From assembly GCA_964457545.1 (NCBI GenBank), contig CAYWEN010000016.1, positions 124,001 to 188,000 on the forward strand: a stretch of DNA of 64,000 bases, written 5' to 3'. How positions within the stretch are numbered: position 1 is the first letter of the stretch; each line of letters begins with the position of its first letter. Below are positions 61,250 through 64,000 of this stretch, piece after piece. The translations under genes were made by a program, and so were the position numbers. The notes beneath the pieces are model-generated. The model searched no databases. It was not told where the DNA came from and saw only the letters and a program-made list of their open reading frames with translations. This DNA comes from JAGGTJ01 sp964457545. GTDB taxonomy: Bacteria; Desulfobacterota; DSM-4660; Desulfatiglandales; Desulfatiglandaceae.

Positions 61250-61500
61250 GTTTCCTCCTGTGTAAAAGAGAATCCTGGTGTGATTTTTTCCACAAACAGA
61301 TTCCAGGCAAGATGCTGTTTCCAATTCCCTGCATATGTCAACTGCTTTATTCCAGTGTGTCTTTCATGGGATTCCTGTTTAAATAAACGGGATGTTTGCA
61401 GAATCAGGGTCTCAGAGGGAAAATCAACGGGTCAATAAAAGGGGCATACAGAAAAATGCCGCACAGGTGCAATACCACATAGCTGTTTGCAAATAAAAAC

Positions 61501-62577
61501 TTATACTATTGTCCCTCCTCCTATCACTGTGTCATGCTGGTAAAATACTACTGCCTGTCCAGGGGTGATTGCAGATTGAGGTTCATCAAAGACCACTCTC
61601 ACCCTGTTTCCTTCAGCAGGGCTAATAACGGCCCGGGCATCTTTATGCCGGTATCGTATCTTTGCTGTGACCTTTACAGGCCTTACCAGACAGTTTATGG
61701 CAATGAGGTTGACATCTTTTGCAACAAGTTCCCTTGAAAAGAGTTCTTTTTTTTCTCCAACCACTATTCTGTTACCTTTTGCATCTATCTGTATAATATA
61801 GAGCGGTCTTCCTGATGCAATGCCCAATCCCTTTCTCTGGCCAATTGTGTAATGTATAATTCCCCTGTGGGTTCCAAGAATATTCCCTTTCCTGTCAACA
61901 ACCTGACCCGGTTTAATCTCATCTTTATCAAAAACAGCAGAATATCCCCCTTTACCAATAAAATCCTGGCTGTCTTTTTTCTCAGCATTTGCAAAACCTA
62001 TGGATCTTGCCATCGATCTGATTTGCTCCTTTGTGCATGATCCTACAGGAAACATAATTCGGGATAACTGATCATTTGTTAAGGTGTAAAGAAAATATGA
62101 CTGGTCTTTGAATGGATCTTTTCCCCTCTTTAAAAAGAAACGGTTCCTATACCTTGATATACGCGCATAATGCCCGGTGGCAAACATATCAAAGTCAATT
62201 CCTGATGCCCTTGCCTTCTCTGTCAAAAGGCCAAATTTTACGGTACGGTTACATATTATACAAGGATTTGGAGTTTTTCCGCATATATATTCTTTTTTAA
62301 AATATTCTATCACATTGTTTCTGAATTCATTTCTCAGGTCTATTTTGAAAAGTTTTATGCCAAGTATGTCACAGACACGGGCTGCATCATTAAAACCATC
62401 CTGCACATCAGAACCAAAGCAGCTATTTTGCGGGTATTCTGTTTTATCTGCCATACGGGTAGCAGGGTCATGCAACTGCATAAAGAGAGCCACAACCTCG
62501 TAACCCTTTTCAAGAAGCATGGCAGCCGCTACAGATGAATCTACCCCTCCGCTAAGGGCTATTGAAACCTTTGTCAT
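61501..62577 (-). CDS. mnmA: tRNA-uridine 2-sulfurtransferase MnmA, non-canonical cysteine type
   Basis: 358 aa. It thiolates U34 of Glu/Gln/Lys tRNAs. PP-loop 'SIALSGGVDSSVAAAML', 'GKTPNPCIICNRTVKFG' (first catalytic-type Cys) and 'YTIGQRKGLG' are clear. Where E. coli MnmA has 'STGICFIG' with its catalytic cysteine, this protein reads 'KKDSQDFIGKGGY', without cysteine. An additional Cys occurs in 'NSCFGSDVQDG'. This cysteine pattern resembles MnmA versions proposed to use an Fe-S cluster or another sulfur route. ATG 62577 follows GGAG; the long upstream frame is rejected. Confidence 0.9.
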   Translation of the reverse strand: MTKVSIALSGGVDSSVAAAMLLEKGYEVVALFMQLHDPATRMADKTEYPQNSCFGSDVQDGFNDAARVCDILGIKLFKIDLRNEFRNNVIEYFKKEYICGKTPNPCIICNRTVKFGLLTEKARASGIDFDMFATGHYARISRYRNRFFLKRGKDPFKDQSYFLYTLTNDQLSRIMFPVGSCTKEQIRSMARSIGFANAEKKDSQDFIGKGGYSAVFDKDEIKPGQVVDRKGNILGTHRGIIHYTIGQRKGLGIASGRPLYIIQIDAKGNRIVVGEKKELFSRELVAKDVNLIAINCLVRPVKVTAKIRYRHKDARAVISPAEGNRVRVVFDEPQSAITPGQAVVFYQHDTVIGGGTIV

Positions 62578-63052
62578 ATGTTTCTCCGTAAAAAAACGTA
62601 TGCCCCACTTTTTTGCAGTTGCTGTACCAGCTGTATAACAAGAGAACAGAGCTTCTGACTCCTTATTGATAACCCTCCATTTTTCGCCCATGATGATGTT
62701 GGCAAAATTCCTGATTCAACTGACAAATGGCAATTTTGTGAGGATTTGATAAAGACAGGAACAATCGGCAGTTCGTGTTTGAACAATCCGATGTCTTGTT
62801 CAAAGGCAGGGGTATTGCTCTCAAAAGAGACAAATCATGGATACCGGAAATTGTCACTGTCCAACCCGGCAAAACCAATCGCAGAAAAAATAAATATATC
62901 ATAAAGCATAATAACTCATAGATGAAAAATAAAAAAACTAAACAGGATGACAGGTAAGCTGAGATTATCGGGTATTTACCAAGGATTATCTCCTGAAAAT
63001 ACCTTCAGATTCAAACATGTTGCTTTTCAAAACATACCTTGTACATCCTGAT
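62578..63052. other. Intergenic region upstream of mnmA
   Basis: About 475 bp between two minus-strand genes. Open frames of 60-80 codons exist on the minus strand but show no recognisable domain or ribosome site. Very A/T-rich around 62890-62940. No RNA gene recognised. Confidence 0.4.
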
Positions 63053-63817
63053 CTAAGCATCTTCCATGTTTATACGAGAACCTATATACCCGGGGAGCTC
63101 CCGTATAAGTGCATCTATTTTTGCACTGTTCTGATTTAGAAACTGCAATATCTGTTCAGATCTTGACCTAAGAAAAATAATATCCTGTTTTATAATATCA
63201 TCGGATTTTATTAACATACCATTTTCATACAAGAAACATATTATGGTATCTTCAGCATCCGGCTGAATTTCAAACTTGTTCCTAAGGTAATCAAACCATG
63301 CAGCAAATTCATGGGTATGCTCACAATGTTCTACAGGTATCCCGGCTTCCAGACTCAAAGGTTTTGCTATAGCAGGCAACATATTTGAACCATCCAGATA
63401 AGTAAGGGCATGTGCCAACTCATGTATAATAGTGCTGTCATTTACTTTGGGAGAAATAGCAATATACACGTTGTCAGGATCACTTGGCCTTGTTTTTAAA
63501 ACATTCACAAAAACTCCTCCGGTCAGGTTGCTGTCAGAAACCTGTTTTTCTGATATATCCAGGTCATGATATTGTTTTAAATCAATAAATTTAATCCCCA
63601 TATGACTGCCTGTAAGATCCTCTATATCCAGTCTGTCTGCTATTTCCCTGGAACGGCCATACGACACAGCAGGCAACCCTGTTATCCTGGCACTTGTTTC
63701 AAAGGGGACCTCGCTTTTGCCATCAAAAATCAATTCATCTTCTCTTCCCATGTGACAGTTTTTAAATTTTTTCCCGCTACCACATGGACATGGTTCGTTT
63801 CTTCCTATCTTTTTCAA
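63053..63817 (-). CDS. SEC-C zinc-motif protein with HExxH-type (metallopeptidase-like) domain
   Basis: About 254 aa. The N-terminus is a complete SEC-C zinc motif ('NEPCPCGSGKKFKNCH', residues about 7-22) as found at the end of SecA. The body contains 'TIIHELAHALTYLDG' (HELAH, about 132-136), a zincin-like HExxH signature, and a later 'HCEHTHEFAAWFDYL'. It may be a ribosome- or translocon-associated peptidase, but no family name fits. TTG 63817 lies six bases after GAGGTG, a perfect anti-Shine-Dalgarno match, and is preferred over the GTG at 63826. Confidence 0.78.
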   Translation of the reverse strand: MKKIGRNEPCPCGSGKKFKNCHMGREDELIFDGKSEVPFETSARITGLPAVSYGRSREIADRLDIEDLTGSHMGIKFIDLKQYHDLDISEKQVSDSNLTGGVFVNVLKTRPSDPDNVYIAISPKVNDSTIIHELAHALTYLDGSNMLPAIAKPLSLEAGIPVEHCEHTHEFAAWFDYLRNKFEIQPDAEDTIICFLYENGMLIKSDDIIKQDIIFLRSRSEQILQFLNQNSAKIDALIRELPGYIGSRINMEDA

Positions 63818-64000
63818 TGAAAGCACCTCGTATATATACGTAAATGAGACCTAACTGATACCCATACAGAGATAGAGCATGGGCACTGCCTGGATTCCAA
63901 TCCATAATGGATGTCAACTTGTCGCTATGACAAAACATAGCTATAATACAATGACTATTTTAATCTTACTTGGGATAAAAAGGAAATTCAACTGCTTCCT

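Noticed and set aside
60375..61451. Two single repeat ends near 60375 and 61431 bracketing fdhD, considered as a composite element
   Set aside because: The ends point outward in the wrong relative orientation for a bounded element and no flanking duplication was seen.
1..64000. CRISPR arrays, tRNA/rRNA genes, riboswitches, prophage modules
   Set aside because: No regularly spaced direct repeats, no tRNA TPsiC-like words in foldable context, and no rRNA, riboswitch or phage structural signatures were found by reading both strands.

Overview
The window looks like chromosome of a strictly anaerobic, metabolically versatile bacterium, most likely a Desulfobacterota (deltaproteobacterial sulfate-reducer-like) lineage. 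I infer this from gene content, without database searches. The indicators are a DUF39-type homocysteine synthase, a methylene-tetrahydrofolate reductase with the cysteine-rich C-terminal domain of anaerobes, a DHH-CBS-nucleotidyltransferase A-adding enzyme, a MoeA fused to a periplasmic-binding-like domain, a molybdopterin oxidoreductase, and a large cluster resembling the orange protein (ORP) genes of Desulfovibrio.

Layout. 0-6.5 kb: the end of a methyltransferase, then tryptophanase one base upstream of trpE-trpG-trpD, a DUF2905 membrane protein and a flavodoxin. 6.6-9.1 kb (minus): homocysteine synthase and an exported nuclease. 9.2-10.3 kb: a decayed outer-membrane transporter gene cut off by the 3' end of an IS30-type transposase. 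10.7-12.2 kb: methylene-THF reductase. 12.2-22.6 kb: a glycogen/alpha-glucan block (glgP, GH13 amylase, malQ, glgA, GT81-like glycosyltransferase, glgC). 22.8-30 kb (minus): RNA-modification and housekeeping genes (rluB, trpS, A-adding enzyme, dksA-like, dnaJ, rpoZ). 30.5-33 kb: flavodoxin and an unusual PAS histidine kinase. 33.7-38.5 kb: a GldA/F/G-type ABC exporter with a DUF4340 protein. 38.8-45 kb: metallo-beta-lactamase-fold enzyme, Mo oxidoreductase, TIGR02757 protein and the MoeA fusion. 45.6-47.9 kb: an RloC-like anticodon nuclease inside what looks like a complete integron gene cassette. 48-49 kb: queA. 49.3-59.2 kb: the ORP-like cluster, with four NifX/ORP-fold proteins, two MinD-type ATPases carrying ferredoxin domains, a sigma-54 promoter and activator, a CoA-disulfide-reductase/rhodanese, DUF89, zinc-ribbon and NifU-like proteins. 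59.3-64 kb (minus): fabH, fdhD, mnmA and a SEC-C/HExxH protein.

The strongest non-obvious signals are mobile. (1) The rloC-like gene is bounded by a 7-base core whose exact reverse complement begins an attC-like hairpin just after its stop codon. This is the signature of one gene cassette inserted at a secondary site, with no integrase in view. (2) A family of short inverted-repeat elements (about 86-233 bp, ends GTAAC/GTATC, 8-bp target duplications) occurs at least three times, splits the trp genes and supplies the stop codon of rluB. Several metal/cofactor genes also carry unusual substitutions at key residues: an Asp in place of an Fe-S cysteine in the Mo enzyme, no CGxCG in FdhD, no usual second catalytic cysteine in MnmA, and lost glycine boxes in the histidine kinase.
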